A DNA stretch of 64,000 nucleotides from Thiomonas sp. FB-Cd (GCF_000733775.1 NZ_JPOE01000005.1:558001-622000), one strand, 5' to 3'; counted from the first letter of the stretch, positions 7,734 through 17,074 are shown. Notes: generated by a model from the letters alone, not told the origin. Numbers and translations are program-made.

Positions 7734-7809
7734 TGGTGCCGCTTATCTGACTCGAACAGATGACCTACCGCTTACAAGGCGGTTGCTCTACCAACTGAGC
7801 TAAAGCGGC
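7734..7809 (-). tRNA. tRNA-Thr (anticodon TGT)
   Basis: The minus strand folds as a 76-base tRNA with encoded CCA (7734-7736). The acceptor stem pairs GCCGCTT with AAGCGGC. The D arm contains AGCTCAGTTGGTAGAGC, the anticodon stem is CCGCC/GGCGG-like with loop CTTGTAA (anticodon TGT at 7774-7776), and the T arm has GTTCGAGTC. It reads ACA threonine codons. Its 3' end faces the accessory stretch 1-7733, the usual side for island insertion. Confidence 0.97.
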
Positions 7810-7863
7810 GCGATGGTGGCGCGAAGTCGTCAAAATCTCGCCCACAGCATCTGAACTGCAAGT

Positions 7864-8376
7864 CTATTTCACTCGCTTGAGGTGCGATCCCGATGGACGT
7901 GGAGGTGGCTCAGGCGGAGGTGTCTCTTCTTCGGCAGTTCCCTGCGCTGGAGTATCGGGCACGGCGTGCAAACGATTTGACGCCGAGGCATCCGATGACG
8001 AAGTCGCCCCAGCACCGGGTTGTCCATCATCACTCGCATCCTCAGCCAGCTCGGGCAAAGGAAACGCCATTCCCTGACCATTTTCACGGGCATAGATGGC
8101 AGTGACATGGCTGATTGGCACCATGATTTCGCGCGCCACTCCACCGAAACGCGCCTTGAACCGCACGTCCTCGTTGCTGATTTTAAGGCCGCCGGTGGCA
8201 CCAAAACTGATGTTGAGCACGATTTCACCATTTTTCACGTGCTCGCGGGGCACCCTCACCTGACCGTCGACATGCACGGCGAGGAAAGGGGTGAAGCCAT
8301 TGTCAGTGCACCACTCGTAAAGGGCACGCAACAGATAAGGCTTGGTCGAACTCGGGCTGTCAGCGGCGCTACTCAT
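7864..8376 (-). CDS. sspB: ClpXP protease specificity-enhancing factor SspB
   Basis: 170 residues from the ATG at 8376; a GTG four codons upstream is possible. SspB tethers ssrA-tagged and other substrates to ClpX for ClpXP degradation in the cytoplasm. The N-terminal folded domain (about residues 8-115) shows family features: STKPYLLRALYEWC, TPFLAVHVD, NGEIVLNIS, the substrate-groove region and VPISHVTAIYARENGQGM. An acidic, Ala/Ser/Pro-rich flexible tail follows and ends in a basic SGSHLKRVK motif, the ClpX-binding XB peptide (compare the RVVK-type tail). It is immediately downstream of sspA, the classic operon order. Confidence 0.95.
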   Translation of the reverse strand: MSSAADSPSSTKPYLLRALYEWCTDNGFTPFLAVHVDGQVRVPREHVKNGEIVLNISFGATGGLKISNEDVRFKARFGGVAREIMVPISHVTAIYARENGQGMAFPLPELAEDASDDGQPGAGATSSSDASASNRLHAVPDTPAQGTAEEETPPPEPPPRPSGSHLKRVK

Positions 8377-8400
8377 CGTTCTCAGCACAAGGCGGTTGTT

Positions 8401-9012
8401 TTATTTGCGCATGACCTTTTCGGAAGGGGTAAGCGCTTCGATATAGGCCGGTCGCTGGAAAATGCGCTCAGCGTACTTGGCCAAGGGCGCCGCGGATTTC
8501 GGCAGATCGATGCCATAGTGATCGAGGCGCCACAGCAGAGGCGCAATGGACACATCGAGCATGGAAAAGTCGTCACCGAGCATGAAGCGGTTCTTCGTGA
8601 AGATCGGGGCCAGTTGGGTCAGGCGATCACGAATGGCAGCGCGCGCCTTTTCCATGGCCTTTTCATTGGCTTTTGTCGCACGCGATTCGAGCGTCGACAC
8701 ATGCACGAACAGCTCCTTTTCAAAGTTAAAAAGGAACAGGCGCACACGCGCGCGCGCTACCGGGTCACCCGGCATGAGTTGCGGGTGCGGGAAGCGCTCG
8801 TCGATATATTCGTTGATGATGTTGGATTCATACAAAATCAGATCACGCTCGACCAAGATGGGAACTTGACCGTAGGGATTCATGACATTGACGTCCTCCG
8901 GCTTGTTGAAGAGGTCAACGTCGCGAATCTCGAAATCCATGCCCTTTTCGAAAAGGACGAATCGGCATCGCTGCGAGAAGGGGCAGGTCGTGCCAGAGTA
9001 AAGCACCATCAT
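8401..9012 (-). CDS. sspA: Stringent starvation protein A (GST-fold, RNA polymerase-associated)
   Basis: 203 residues with an N-terminal thioredoxin-like half (TCPFSQRCRFVLFEKGMDFEI; PYGQVPILVERDLILYESNIINEYIDERFPHPQLMPGDP) and a helical GST C-terminal half. SspA binds RNA polymerase and alters promoter use during starvation and acid stress; it is not an active glutathione transferase. The PHP motif (RFPHPQL) implicated in SspA function is present. AGGAG lies ten bases before the ATG. Downstream of petABC and upstream of sspB, as in most Burkholderiales. Confidence 0.95.
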   Translation of the reverse strand: MMVLYSGTTCPFSQRCRFVLFEKGMDFEIRDVDLFNKPEDVNVMNPYGQVPILVERDLILYESNIINEYIDERFPHPQLMPGDPVARARVRLFLFNFEKELFVHVSTLESRATKANEKAMEKARAAIRDRLTQLAPIFTKNRFMLGDDFSMLDVSIAPLLWRLDHYGIDLPKSAAPLAKYAERIFQRPAYIEALTPSEKVMRK

Positions 9013-9130
9013 GAAGGGCGACTCCTGAAAAAGCGAAGGGAGTGAGAAGCCTCACCCCCGGGAAAGCCAACCGAAGCACGAAACCACGCGACCCGGCATG
9101 CACAACCAGGACGTAGGGACACAGCGACAC

Positions 9131-9925
9131 CTACTTCACGTCTTTCCAGTATTCGGACTTGAGGCGCCACGTGATGAAAGTGAACACGGCCAAGAACAGC
9201 AGCACGATGACGCCCAGGCGTTTGCGTTCCAGTTGGTCGGGTTCGGCCATCCATTGCATGTAGGCCACAAGATCGGCAATTTGTGAATCATACTGCCTTG
9301 GCGAAATGCTGCCCGGAGTGAGCTGCTCGAATCCGACAAAAGTCTTGAGCTGCAGATCGGGATCCGCGGCGTCCTGCTTGAGCTCGAACTTTGCCGCACG
9401 CTGCCCCTGCAGGGGCCACAGCGGGTTGGGCATCGCCACGCTGGGTACGACCAAATTGTTCCAGCCGGTCGGCCTGCTGGTGTCACGGTAAAAGGTCAGC
9501 AAATAGGTGTAGAGAAAATCAGCTCCGGAGCCACGGTGCGAGGCCAGCGCGCGCTCAATTACGCTGAGATCGGGCGGAGCCGCGCCAAACCATGCCTGGG
9601 CCTGCGCGGATGTCATGGAGACTTTCATCGTGTCGCCGAGCCGGGGCGCACTGAACAGAAGGTTTTTCTCGACTTGGCCACTGGTGAGCCCGATGGAGCG
9701 CAGTTTTTCATAGCGCATGAACTCGGCAGCGTGGCAATTCAGGCAATAGTTCACGAAGAGCTTTGCACCGTTTTGCAGGGCGAGCAGATCATTGACCCGA
9801 TAGGGAGCGTGCCGCAGGGGGATGCCCTGCTGCTCGGCTGCCGCGTGTGCAGACAGGCTGGCGCAGCCCAGTCCGAGGAGCAGGGCAATCCGCAGAAATG
9901 CACGATGGATAGGGGACATGGTCAT
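9131..9925 (-). CDS. petC: Cytochrome c1 of the bc1 complex
   Basis: 264 residues. It has a signal peptide (about 1-29), the haem motif CLNCH at 61-65, a central haem-binding domain and a C-terminal membrane anchor ending in the basic WRLKSEYWKDVK. It takes electrons from the Rieske protein and passes them to soluble cytochromes c on the periplasmic face. The start lies close behind the petB stop (9929), implying translational coupling; a second ATG two codons on is an alternative. Last gene of petABC. In this organism it would also connect TsdB-type electron carriers or quinol to terminal oxidases (inference). Confidence 0.95.
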   Translation of the reverse strand: MTMSPIHRAFLRIALLLGLGCASLSAHAAAEQQGIPLRHAPYRVNDLLALQNGAKLFVNYCLNCHAAEFMRYEKLRSIGLTSGQVEKNLLFSAPRLGDTMKVSMTSAQAQAWFGAAPPDLSVIERALASHRGSGADFLYTYLLTFYRDTSRPTGWNNLVVPSVAMPNPLWPLQGQRAAKFELKQDAADPDLQLKTFVGFEQLTPGSISPRQYDSQIADLVAYMQWMAEPDQLERKRLGVIVLLFLAVFTFITWRLKSEYWKDVK

Positions 9926-9928
9926 GGT

Positions 9929-11338
9929 TCAGTGCGGGTGGTAGACCAGCCGCTCAGGCACGGGTTTGGGCTCGCCAAGACGGGTCCACCAAGGCATGAG
10001 CCAGAGAAAACCGAAGTAAATGAACGTACAGGTCACTGAAATCCAGTAGCCCACGGGCGATGGCTCCGAAATGCCGAAATATCCGAGCACAATGAAGGCG
10101 AACGCGAAGACGATAAGCATCCACAGATGCCACTTCGGACGATAGCGGATCGATTTGACTGGGGAATGATCCAGCCACGGCAGGAAAAACAGCGAGATCA
10201 CCGCACCGCCCATCACGACCACGCCCCAGAACTTCGCATCCACGGTCGCCATGGCCCAAAGGAGCAACGCCATGACGGCGGCAAGGAGCGCCACATGCAG
10301 TGGTTTGCGGCGCAGGCGCCAGGCACCCCACAGGGCTGCGGACGCGAGTACCACCATCCAAATGTGAACCGAGGTGCTTGTGGTGGCCCGCAGCATCGAA
10401 TAGAAGGGAGTGAAGTACCAAACCGGAGCGATGTGAGGAGGGGTTTTCAGCGGATTTGCCGGAATGAAGTTGTTGTGCTCCAGGAAATAGCCGCCGAACG
10501 TTGGCGCAAAGAACAACACGGCGCAGAAAATCGTGAGAAAGACGGACAACCCGAACAAATCATGCACGGTGTAGTAGGGGTGGAAAGCAATGCCGTCGCG
10601 CGGGTTGCCACGCGCGTCCTTGTTGGCCTTGATCTCGATCCCGTCGGGGTTGTTCGATCCCACCTGGTGCAGCGCAATGATGTGTGCGCCCACGAGACCA
10701 ATGAGCAACAGCGGAATGGCAATGACGTGGAATGCGAAGAAACGGTTGAGCGTCGCGTCGCTGACGACGTAGTCCCCCCGTATCCACAGCGACAGGTCAG
10801 GACCGATGAATGGAATGGCCGAGAACAGGTTGACAATGACCTGCGCCCCCCAAAAGGACATCTGACCCCAGGGAAGCAGGTAGCCGAAGAAGGCCTCGCC
10901 CATGAGGCTCAGGAAAATCAGGCAACCGAAAATCCACACCAGCTCGCGCGGCTTGCGGTACGAACCGTAGAGCAGACCGCGAAACATGTGCATGTAAATG
11001 ACGACGAAAAACGCCGAGGCACCGGTGGAGTGGATATAGCGAATCAGCCAGCCCCAGCTGACATCACGCATGATGTATTCGATGGAGCCGAAGGCCAGGA
11101 CCGCGTCAGGCTTGTAGTGCATCACCAGGAAAATGCCACTGATGATCTGAATCGCGAAAACCACAATGGCCAGCGAGCCAAAGTAGTACCAGAAATTCAG
11201 GTTCTTGGGCGCGTAGTACTCCGTCAGGTGGGCAGCCCAGAGTGCGGAGAAAGGAAAGCGGTCGTCGATCCATTGACGCAGCCCGCCGCGCGGCACCCCG
11301 TCCGGTGCCGGCGCATCCGGCAAAGCGTGTTCAGCCAT
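9929..11338 (-). CDS. petB: Cytochrome b of the bc1 complex
   Basis: 469 residues from the ATG at 11338, which has GGAG seven bases upstream. It spans the membrane with eight predicted helices and carries both b haems. Visible hallmarks are the paired histidines (RYIHSTGASAFF with HMFRG; FFAFHVIAIPLLL with GAHIIALHQVG) and the quinol-site PEW-equivalent region, here PIAP-like in HIAPVWYFTPFYSMLRA. A long C-terminal extension with extra helices (LLWAMATVDAKFWGV onward) is usual in betaproteobacteria. It oxidises ubiquinol and pumps charge through the Q cycle. Middle gene of petABC. Confidence 0.96.
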   Translation of the reverse strand: MAEHALPDAPAPDGVPRGGLRQWIDDRFPFSALWAAHLTEYYAPKNLNFWYYFGSLAIVVFAIQIISGIFLVMHYKPDAVLAFGSIEYIMRDVSWGWLIRYIHSTGASAFFVVIYMHMFRGLLYGSYRKPRELVWIFGCLIFLSLMGEAFFGYLLPWGQMSFWGAQVIVNLFSAIPFIGPDLSLWIRGDYVVSDATLNRFFAFHVIAIPLLLIGLVGAHIIALHQVGSNNPDGIEIKANKDARGNPRDGIAFHPYYTVHDLFGLSVFLTIFCAVLFFAPTFGGYFLEHNNFIPANPLKTPPHIAPVWYFTPFYSMLRATTSTSVHIWMVVLASAALWGAWRLRRKPLHVALLAAVMALLLWAMATVDAKFWGVVVMGGAVISLFFLPWLDHSPVKSIRYRPKWHLWMLIVFAFAFIVLGYFGISEPSPVGYWISVTCTFIYFGFLWLMPWWTRLGEPKPVPERLVYHPH

Positions 11339-11359
11339 GGTTGTCTCCAATTGAGGCGC

Positions 11360-11938
11360 TCAGGCCTTGTACTCGCCGAGAAGAATCTTGCGCTCGTTGA
11401 GGAAGTGATACAGCGGCACTGGAAGGTTGTCCGGTGCCGGCATGTTCTTGAACACGCGAGCGGCAAGATCGAACTCGGAGCCATGGCATGGGCAAAGAAA
11501 CCCCCCTTGCCAGTCGCTTGGCAGCGACGGTTGAGGACCTGGCGTAAAGCGGTTGACGGGCGAACAGCCGAGATGCGTGCAAATGCCGATGACGACGAGA
11601 AATTCGGGCTTGATCGAGCGCCATTGATTCTGTGCCCAGGGCGGTGTCGGAAAAGCCGTCCGCTTGGACAGGGGATCTGCCACCAGTGACTGGGTAAGGT
11701 TCAGCGAGGCGAGCATCTGCGGCGTGCGGCGCAGGAACCAAACGGGCTGCCCACGCCACAGCACCGTCATCTTCTCGCCAGGGCGGAGCTGGGAAATATC
11801 CACCTCGATCGGTCCGCCTTCAGCCCTGGCTTTTGCAGAAGGCTCCAGGGACTCAACAAAGGGCACTGCAGTCGCGCCCCCTGCAACGCAGGTCGCGGCA
11901 CCTGCGGCAATCAACCAAGTTCGGCGTTGGGAATCCAT
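11360..11938 (-). CDS. petA: Rieske iron-sulfur subunit of the bc1 complex
   Basis: 192 residues. The N-terminal RRTWL plus hydrophobic segment (residues 5-27) resembles the Tat-dependent uncleaved anchor of Rieske proteins. The 2Fe-2S site is CTHLGC (C120, H122) and CPCHGS (C149-P-C151-H152), with the disulfide partners C125 and C151. It passes electrons from ubiquinol to cytochrome c1. First gene of petABC; the promoter must lie in the 366-base gap upstream. tatABC, needed for Rieske export, is in the same window at 15740-17415. Confidence 0.96.
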   Translation of the reverse strand: MDSQRRTWLIAAGAATCVAGGATAVPFVESLEPSAKARAEGGPIEVDISQLRPGEKMTVLWRGQPVWFLRRTPQMLASLNLTQSLVADPLSKRTAFPTPPWAQNQWRSIKPEFLVVIGICTHLGCSPVNRFTPGPQPSLPSDWQGGFLCPCHGSEFDLAARVFKNMPAPDNLPVPLYHFLNERKILLGEYKA

Positions 11939-12304
11939 TGTGTCGATGCGTTCGTCAGAGGAGCGTGGACCACCGGCTGCGGCGTGCGCACCACGGTCGA
12001 ACCAGGAAATGCGGGGTAGCCCGTCAACTTCCTGGAGAGTGACCGAATTCTGGTCCCAGCGCGGCGAATTCGCATTAGGAAAACCATGTATAAGAGATCA
12101 CTGATTTAGGGCCTCGGCATTGTGTTTCATCAATAAATATCGTGCTGCGCTGCAATATTCGATATGGATTCTGCAAAACGATCCACAAAATCGATGGATG
12201 AAAGCGCCAACTCCCGCCAACTTGCCTAAGACGGATGTCCCGAATTGCTTCAAGACACGCTACAGTCAAAGCCTTCGCAATCACCTTTACACGGGAGCCT
12301 GACC
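11939..12304. other. Intergenic region between divergent petA and mscL
   Basis: No gene is seen in these 366 bases. The centre (about 12080-12200) is clearly more AT-rich than its surroundings and should hold the promoters for petABC (minus) and mscL (plus). TATACA on the minus strand near 12085-12095 could be a -10 box for petABC, but no good -35 partner was found. GGGAG precedes the mscL ATG by eight bases. Confidence 0.5.
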
Positions 12305-12727
12305 ATGAGCTTTATGAGTGACTTCAAGGAATTTGCCGTCAAAGGCAACGTCGTTGATTTGGCCGTGGCCGTGATCATCGGAGGTGCATTCGGCAAGATC
12401 GTCGAGGCCCTCGTGGGTGACATCATCATGCCGGTGGTTGGAGCCATCATTGGCAAGATCGATTTTTCGAACTTTTTTATTCCGCTCGGCGCCGTGCCAG
12501 CCGGAACCGAAATGACTCTTGCGGCACTGAAGAAAGCCAATGTTCCCGTGTTGGCCTATGGTGACTTCATCACCATCGCCATCAATTTCCTGATTCTGGC
12601 CTTTGTGATCTTCCTCATGGTCAGGCTGATCAGCAAACTCAAGCGCGCGGCGCCCCCGGCCCCGGCCCCCGCAACACCGGAAGATGTCCTTCTGCTGCGC
12701 GAAATCCGCGACGCACTCAAACGCTGA
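12305..12727 (+). CDS. mscL: Large-conductance mechanosensitive channel MscL
   Basis: 140 residues, the family length. The start at 12305 ([26 protein letters not shown]) matches the amphipathic N-terminal helix and the first membrane helix, with the conserved GGAFGKIV gate region. A periplasmic loop ([13 protein letters not shown]) and the second helix ([18 protein letters not shown]) follow, then a Pro/Ala linker and the C-terminal bundle LLREIRDAL. MscL opens under extreme membrane tension to release solutes on osmotic downshock. Its last 11 bases overlap the convergent pdxA gene. Confidence 0.97.
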   Translation: MSFMSDFKEFAVKGNVVDLAVAVIIGGAFGKIVEALVGDIIMPVVGAIIGKIDFSNFFIPLGAVPAGTEMTLAALKKANVPVLAYGDFITIAINFLILAFVIFLMVRLISKLKRAAPPAPAPATPEDVLLLREIRDALKR

Positions 12728-13772
12728 GCGCATCCTCGTTGGCGCCAGCCAGCTTTCGCGCCAGTGTGATCGCACTGACGAGACTGGCTGGATCAGCCAC
12801 ACCCAAGCCGGCGATATCGAATGCCGTGCCATGGTCAGGGCTGGTGCGGACAAAGGGAAGACCCAAAGTGACATTCACCCCCGCATCAAGCCCGAGGTAT
12901 TTGACGGGGATCAGCCCGTGGTCATGCAACATCGCCACCACCACGTCGTACGCGCCGGGATGCTGCGGGGTGTCGCGAGCCCGCATGAAAACCGTATCGG
13001 GCGGATGTGGACCGCTGGCCATGATGCCTTCTGCCTGCGCCTGAGCAAGTGCCGGGGCGATGACGCGCGACTCCTCGTCGCCGAACAAACCGCCCTCGCC
13101 CGCATGCGGATTGAGCCCGGCGACTGCGATACGCGGGCTTTGCACCCCCCAACGCCGCAGGGCGTTGTGCGTAATGCGAATCGTCTGAAGTACACCTTCA
13201 GTGCTGATGGCATCGATCGCCTGGCGCACGCTCACATGGATCGTCACCAGGACCGTCTTGAGCTCGTCATTGGCGAGCATCATGCGCACCGGCACGCCGC
13301 CACAAAGATGCTGAAGCAACTCGGTATGGCCAGGAAATGGCACGCCTGCCGCATGCAGGGCTTCCTTGTGGATGGGCGCCGTGACCACACCTGCCACCTC
13401 GCCGCGCAGCGCGGCCTGTGCCGCGTACACAATGGCCGCATGCGCGGCAGCGCCTGCCCGCGCATCGACGCGTCCGGGCGCCAGGCCTTGCAGAGAACCT
13501 GGTGCGATGCCTGGCGCCTGCAGTACGGGAATCGCACCGGGGGGAACGCGGCTGAGCTGGTCCAACGCGTCAACGCGTGCGATGCTCGGACGCAGCGTGT
13601 CGGGATCGAAGCGCAAGCTTGCGGCTGCGTGGGCAATCACGTGCGCATCGCCGACGACCACACAGCCCGGCGCCGCGCCCTTGGAGAATGCCTTGACGAT
13701 CACCTCGGGCCCGATGCCAGCAGGATCGCCCATGGAAAGGGCCAGAGGCGCCAACGACCGCGATGTGTTCAT
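12717..13772 (-). CDS. pdxA: 4-hydroxythreonine-4-phosphate dehydrogenase
   Basis: 351 residues. PdxA oxidises 4-phosphohydroxy-threonine with NAD(P)+ in the DXP-dependent route to pyridoxal 5'-phosphate. It begins with the diagnostic [14 protein letters not shown]. Metal-ligand histidines are in GHTELL and in [13 protein letters not shown], and the [10 protein letters not shown] and TVFMRAR motifs are family-specific. It overlaps the following Nif3-like gene by four bases (ATGA), so the two are co-translated. The 3' end overlaps mscL convergently by 11 bases. Confidence 0.95.
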   Translation of the reverse strand: MNTSRSLAPLALSMGDPAGIGPEVIVKAFSKGAAPGCVVVGDAHVIAHAAASLRFDPDTLRPSIARVDALDQLSRVPPGAIPVLQAPGIAPGSLQGLAPGRVDARAGAAAHAAIVYAAQAALRGEVAGVVTAPIHKEALHAAGVPFPGHTELLQHLCGGVPVRMMLANDELKTVLVTIHVSVRQAIDAISTEGVLQTIRITHNALRRWGVQSPRIAVAGLNPHAGEGGLFGDEESRVIAPALAQAQAEGIMASGPHPPDTVFMRARDTPQHPGAYDVVVAMLHDHGLIPVKYLGLDAGVNVTLGLPFVRTSPDHGTAFDIAGLGVADPASLVSAITLARKLAGANEDALSV

Positions 13773-14521
13773 GCTGGATTGTCGATGTCGAAAAAACGGT
13801 GATCAACGCCGAAGCTGCGCGCCAAGTGCTCGCCCAACGCCTGCACGCCATAACGTTCCGTGGCGTGGTGCCCACACGCAAGGTAGGCGACTCCCATCTC
13901 ACGCGCAAAATGCGCGGTGGGCTCGGAAATCTCGCCACTCACATAGGTATTGGCCCCGGCCCCATGAGCCTGTTCAATCCAACTCTGGGCCGCTCCGGTA
14001 CACCATGCCAGGCGCCCCACGGGCGTGGTGGGATCACCCACCAGCAGCGGCGCACGCCCCAATAGGTTGGTCAGTGCGTCGACCAAATCCCCCAGTGTGG
14101 ACTGCGGCCCGGTGCCCAGGCAGGCCAGATCTTGCTTGCCAAACCGCGCCTCGATCTGCCAGCCCATACGGGCTGCCAGTTGCGCATTGTTGCCCACCAG
14201 AGGATGCGCGTCCAACGGAAGGTGGTACGCAAACAGATTCATGTTGGCTGCGAGCAAGGCTCGCAGCCGCTTATGCTTTTGTCCTACGATCCGCGGGTCT
14301 TCGGCTCGCCAAAACCAGCCATGGTGCACGAGAATCACATCCGCCTGCCACGCAGTCGCCTGCTCAATGAGCGCAAGATTGGCCGTCACGCCACTCGCAA
14401 TACGTCGGACCCTGGGCGTTCCCTCAACCTGCAAACCGTTTGGTCCATAATCTTCAAAACCATCGGCACGCAGAAAATCGTGCAGGTAAACCGCCAACTG
14501 ATCGCGGTTGATCGTGTTCAT
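13769..14521 (-). CDS. Nif3-like dinuclear metal-centre protein (YbgI family)
   Basis: 250 residues from the ATG at 14521 (MNTINRDQLAVYLHDFL); the longer open frame upstream is antisense to the protease gene. Family metal ligands are visible: VILVHHGWFW, PLDAHP and ACGHHATERYG. Members are toroidal hexamers with two metal ions per subunit; some have been proposed as GTP cyclohydrolase-like or metal chaperone proteins, but the physiological role is unsettled. It is coupled to pdxA by a four-base overlap and is divergent from the DegS/HtrA-type gene, whose start lies 12 bases away, so the promoters of both must overlap coding sequence. Confidence 0.88.
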   Translation of the reverse strand: MNTINRDQLAVYLHDFLRADGFEDYGPNGLQVEGTPRVRRIASGVTANLALIEQATAWQADVILVHHGWFWRAEDPRIVGQKHKRLRALLAANMNLFAYHLPLDAHPLVGNNAQLAARMGWQIEARFGKQDLACLGTGPQSTLGDLVDALTNLLGRAPLLVGDPTTPVGRLAWCTGAAQSWIEQAHGAGANTYVSGEISEPTAHFAREMGVAYLACGHHATERYGVQALGEHLARSFGVDHRFFDIDNPA

Positions 14522-14532
14522 GAAAGGTGGAT

Positions 14533-15684
14533 ATGCGCAGGTTGTGGTTGATTTTCGCTCAGGCCACGACATTGGCCTTGGGCGTCGTGTTCGCCGTGCA
14601 GATGCTGGCACCCCAATGGCTGGAGCATACGGCTGCGCCGGGCGCCGGCCATTCCTCGCTGCATGGCCCATCCGGTCTACCCACGGCTGTCGGATCCTAC
14701 GCCGCTGCCGCGTCGCGTGCCATGCCGGCGGTTGTTTCCGTCACAACGACACGGCTGAGCAGCCCGCGAGAGGGTTCACCCCTGGAGCAGTTTTTCGGCG
14801 GCTCCAGCGCACGCCGACCCACGGTTGGCCTTGGTTCGGGTGTGATCGTCAGCCCGAATGGCTATGTGCTCACCAATAACCATGTGGTCGACGGCGCCGA
14901 AGAAATCGAGGTCAAGCTTGCCGATGGACGCGAAGCAGCGGCCACGGTGGTGGGGCGGGACCCGGACACGGATCTCGCCGTACTCAAAATCAATCTTCGC
15001 CACCTCCCGACCCTGGCATTCGCCGACGACACGCAAGCACGCGTCGGCGACGTGGTGCTTGCCATCGGTTACCCCTTCGGCGTCGGGCAGACCGTGACCC
15101 AGGGCATCATCAGCGCCCTTGGGCGCACCCAGTTGGGCATCAACACCTTTGAGGACTTCATTCAGACCGATGCCGCAATCAACCCGGGCAACTCAGGCGG
15201 TGCGCTGGTGGACGTCCATGGCAATTTGCTCGGCATCAATACTGCCATCTTCTCACGCTCGGGTGGCTCGCTGGGCATCGGCTTCGCTGTGCCGGCCACC
15301 ATTACGCGCAATGTGATGCAACAACTGATCGCGCACGGCCGGGTGGTGCGAGGATGGATCGGCGTGGAGCCTCAGGACATCACGCCGCAGCTGGCTCAGG
15401 CCTTGAACTTACCGGTGACCGAGGGGGTCATCGCCGCCGACGTGCTGCAGGGTGGACCCGCCGATCACGCGGGCATGCGTGCGGGCAATGTGGTGCTCGA
15501 TATCGGCGGCCAGCCCGTGCACAACACAGGCCAGCTGCTCAATGCCGTGGCGGCACTCAAACCCGGTAGCACCGCAGCGATGCACATCCTCGCCCGCGGA
15601 CACGAAAAGGTCTTGCAGGTCAGAATCGGAACACGCCCGCGATTGGCAGATGCTTCACGTGGAGATGGCGGCACGGACCCCTAG
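14533..15684 (+). CDS. HtrA-family serine protease with one PDZ domain (DegS-like)
   Basis: 383 residues from the ATG at 14533, chosen because AAAGGTGG lies just before it; a GTG two codons upstream is the alternative. A single N-terminal membrane anchor (about residues 4-26) is followed by the trypsin-like domain with the triad His117 (NNHVVDG), Asp147 (DTDLAVLK) and Ser221 (NPGNSGGALV). One PDZ domain (about 265-365) ends the protein. One PDZ plus an anchor is the DegS layout; a DegQ would have two. It probably monitors or degrades misfolded envelope proteins. It converges on tatC, the usual Burkholderiales neighbour. Confidence 0.9.
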   Translation: MRRLWLIFAQATTLALGVVFAVQMLAPQWLEHTAAPGAGHSSLHGPSGLPTAVGSYAAAASRAMPAVVSVTTTRLSSPREGSPLEQFFGGSSARRPTVGLGSGVIVSPNGYVLTNNHVVDGAEEIEVKLADGREAAATVVGRDPDTDLAVLKINLRHLPTLAFADDTQARVGDVVLAIGYPFGVGQTVTQGIISALGRTQLGINTFEDFIQTDAAINPGNSGGALVDVHGNLLGINTAIFSRSGGSLGIGFAVPATITRNVMQQLIAHGRVVRGWIGVEPQDITPQLAQALNLPVTEGVIAADVLQGGPADHAGMRAGNVVLDIGGQPVHNTGQLLNAVAALKPGSTAAMHILARGHEKVLQVRIGTRPRLADASRGDGGTDP

Positions 15685-15739
15685 CGCGGGCCCAATGCAC
15701 GCCGCCACGCGGGCCAAGCCCTGCCCGGCTTCTCGCGGA

Positions 15740-16546
15740 TCACGCGGGCGGTGCGGAACCCTGGCCCTTATCGCTGTCTTCCTCGGGTGGTTGCGCGTAC
15801 TTGCCAAGCATGCGCGACCCCACGATGCCCACCTCGTACAGCAAGATCATGGACACGGCCAGCGATGTCTGCGAAAACACGTCCGGTGGGGTAATGACGG
15901 CGGCAATGATGAAGGCCACGACGATGAAATACGCCCGCCACGCCTTGAGCTGCTCGATGGTCAAGACACCGAAGCGCACCAACAGGATGAGCACCACCGG
16001 CACTTCAAAGGCCGTACCAAACGCGAGAAAAAGGGTCAACACGAAACTCAGGTAGGACTCGATGTCGGGCGCCGCGGTGATGACCTTTGGCGCAACGTCC
16101 TGAATGAAGGTGAACAGGCGGCCCAGCACGATGAAATAGGCGAAAGCCACGCCGAGATAGAACAGAACGGTGCTGATGAAAATCAGCGGAACCACCAAAC
16201 GCTTTTCATGCGTGTAGAGCCCCGGCGCAACGAAAGCCCAAAGCTGATACAGCACCACCGGTAACGCGACCATCAGCGCCACCAGCATCGTGAGTTTGAG
16301 CGGCACCAGGAATGGCGTGATCACCCCGATGGCGATCATCGTGGATCCATGCGGCAGATGCGCAATCAGAGGCTTGGCGAACAGGTCGAAAAGACCCGAC
16401 GGGCCCGGATAGATGGCCAGCACGATGAATACAACGCCCACGGACGCGACCGCCCGAATCAGCCGATCTCTCAGCTCGACCAAATGGGTCACAAAGGGCT
16501 GCTCGGCTTCCGGATCTTGGGAGTCGGACGGCTTGGGATCGGTCAC
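15740..16546 (-). CDS. tatC: Sec-independent protein translocase TatC
   Basis: 268 residues with six membrane helices. The N-terminal FVTHLVELRDRLIR carries the conserved signal-binding Glu, and the first periplasmic loop and LYTHEKRLVVPLI match the family. TatC recognises twin-arginine signals together with TatB. Last of the tat genes, 30 bases behind tatB. Candidate substrates in this window are the Rieske protein (11360-11938) and the BepA-like protein at 54665, whose signal has an SRRRFLR motif. Confidence 0.96.
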   Translation of the reverse strand: MTDPKPSDSQDPEAEQPFVTHLVELRDRLIRAVASVGVVFIVLAIYPGPSGLFDLFAKPLIAHLPHGSTMIAIGVITPFLVPLKLTMLVALMVALPVVLYQLWAFVAPGLYTHEKRLVVPLIFISTVLFYLGVAFAYFIVLGRLFTFIQDVAPKVITAAPDIESYLSFVLTLFLAFGTAFEVPVVLILLVRFGVLTIEQLKAWRAYFIVVAFIIAAVITPPDVFSQTSLAVSMILLYEVGIVGSRMLGKYAQPPEEDSDKGQGSAPPA

Positions 16547-16576
16547 TGGAGAGACATGGAGTTATGTGGGCACGTC

Positions 16577-17074
16577 TTACACGCCTGAACGCGGGCGATG
16601 ACGGGCCACGCGTGCAGCGCCGGACAGGGCGTGGGTGCGGATGCGCGCTTGCCGCCTGTACCACAGCGGGAGAGCCTGGCCCGTTGATTTCTTGAGGCGC
16701 TTGGGCTTGTAGCTTTCCGCCAGATGGGCTTCGCCACTGAAGGCAAGGGAGTCGGTTGAGCCTTGTGTAGCACCTTGAAGCCCGGCCGTGGCCTCCTTCC
16801 AGGCTGAATCGAATTCTTCGTTGACCTCACTGATATTTTTGGCCACTGTGCTATGAATGTCTTGCGCTGCGGACTCGACCGTCGCCTTCATGCTGCGCAG
16901 CTCCTCGAGCTCCATCTGCCGGTTGACTTCCGATTTGACATCGGCCATGTAGCGCTGCGCACGACCGAGCAGATTGCCGACTGTGCGCGCCACCTTCGGT
17001 AGCTTCTCGGGGCCAAGCACGATGAGCGCAACCACGCCGATCACCCCGAGCTCGGAAATGCCAATGTCGAACAT
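16577..17074 (-). CDS. tatB: Sec-independent protein translocase TatB
   Basis: 165 residues. The N-terminal MFDIGISELGVIGVVALIVLGPEKLP is the TatB membrane helix with the conserved Glu and the GPEKLP hinge; an amphipathic helix (ARTVGNLLGRAQRYMADVKSEVNRQ) and a polar tail follow. TatB and TatC form the signal-peptide receptor. It is separated from tatA by 92 bases holding an intrinsic terminator, so its expression should be lower than that of tatA. Confidence 0.95.
   Translation of the reverse strand: MFDIGISELGVIGVVALIVLGPEKLPKVARTVGNLLGRAQRYMADVKSEVNRQMELEELRSMKATVESAAQDIHSTVAKNISEVNEEFDSAWKEATAGLQGATQGSTDSLAFSGEAHLAESYKPKRLKKSTGQALPLWYRRQARIRTHALSGAARVARHRPRSGV

Noticed and set aside
9020..9070. 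GTGAG-AAGC-CTCAC hairpin between petC and sspA as a terminator
   Set aside because: The stem is short and no T tract follows on the coding strand, so termination is not supported.
10127..11689. A 520-codon open frame on the plus strand
   Set aside because: Fully antisense to petB and petA; the translation is rich in Arg, Gln and His, typical of GC-rich shadow frames.
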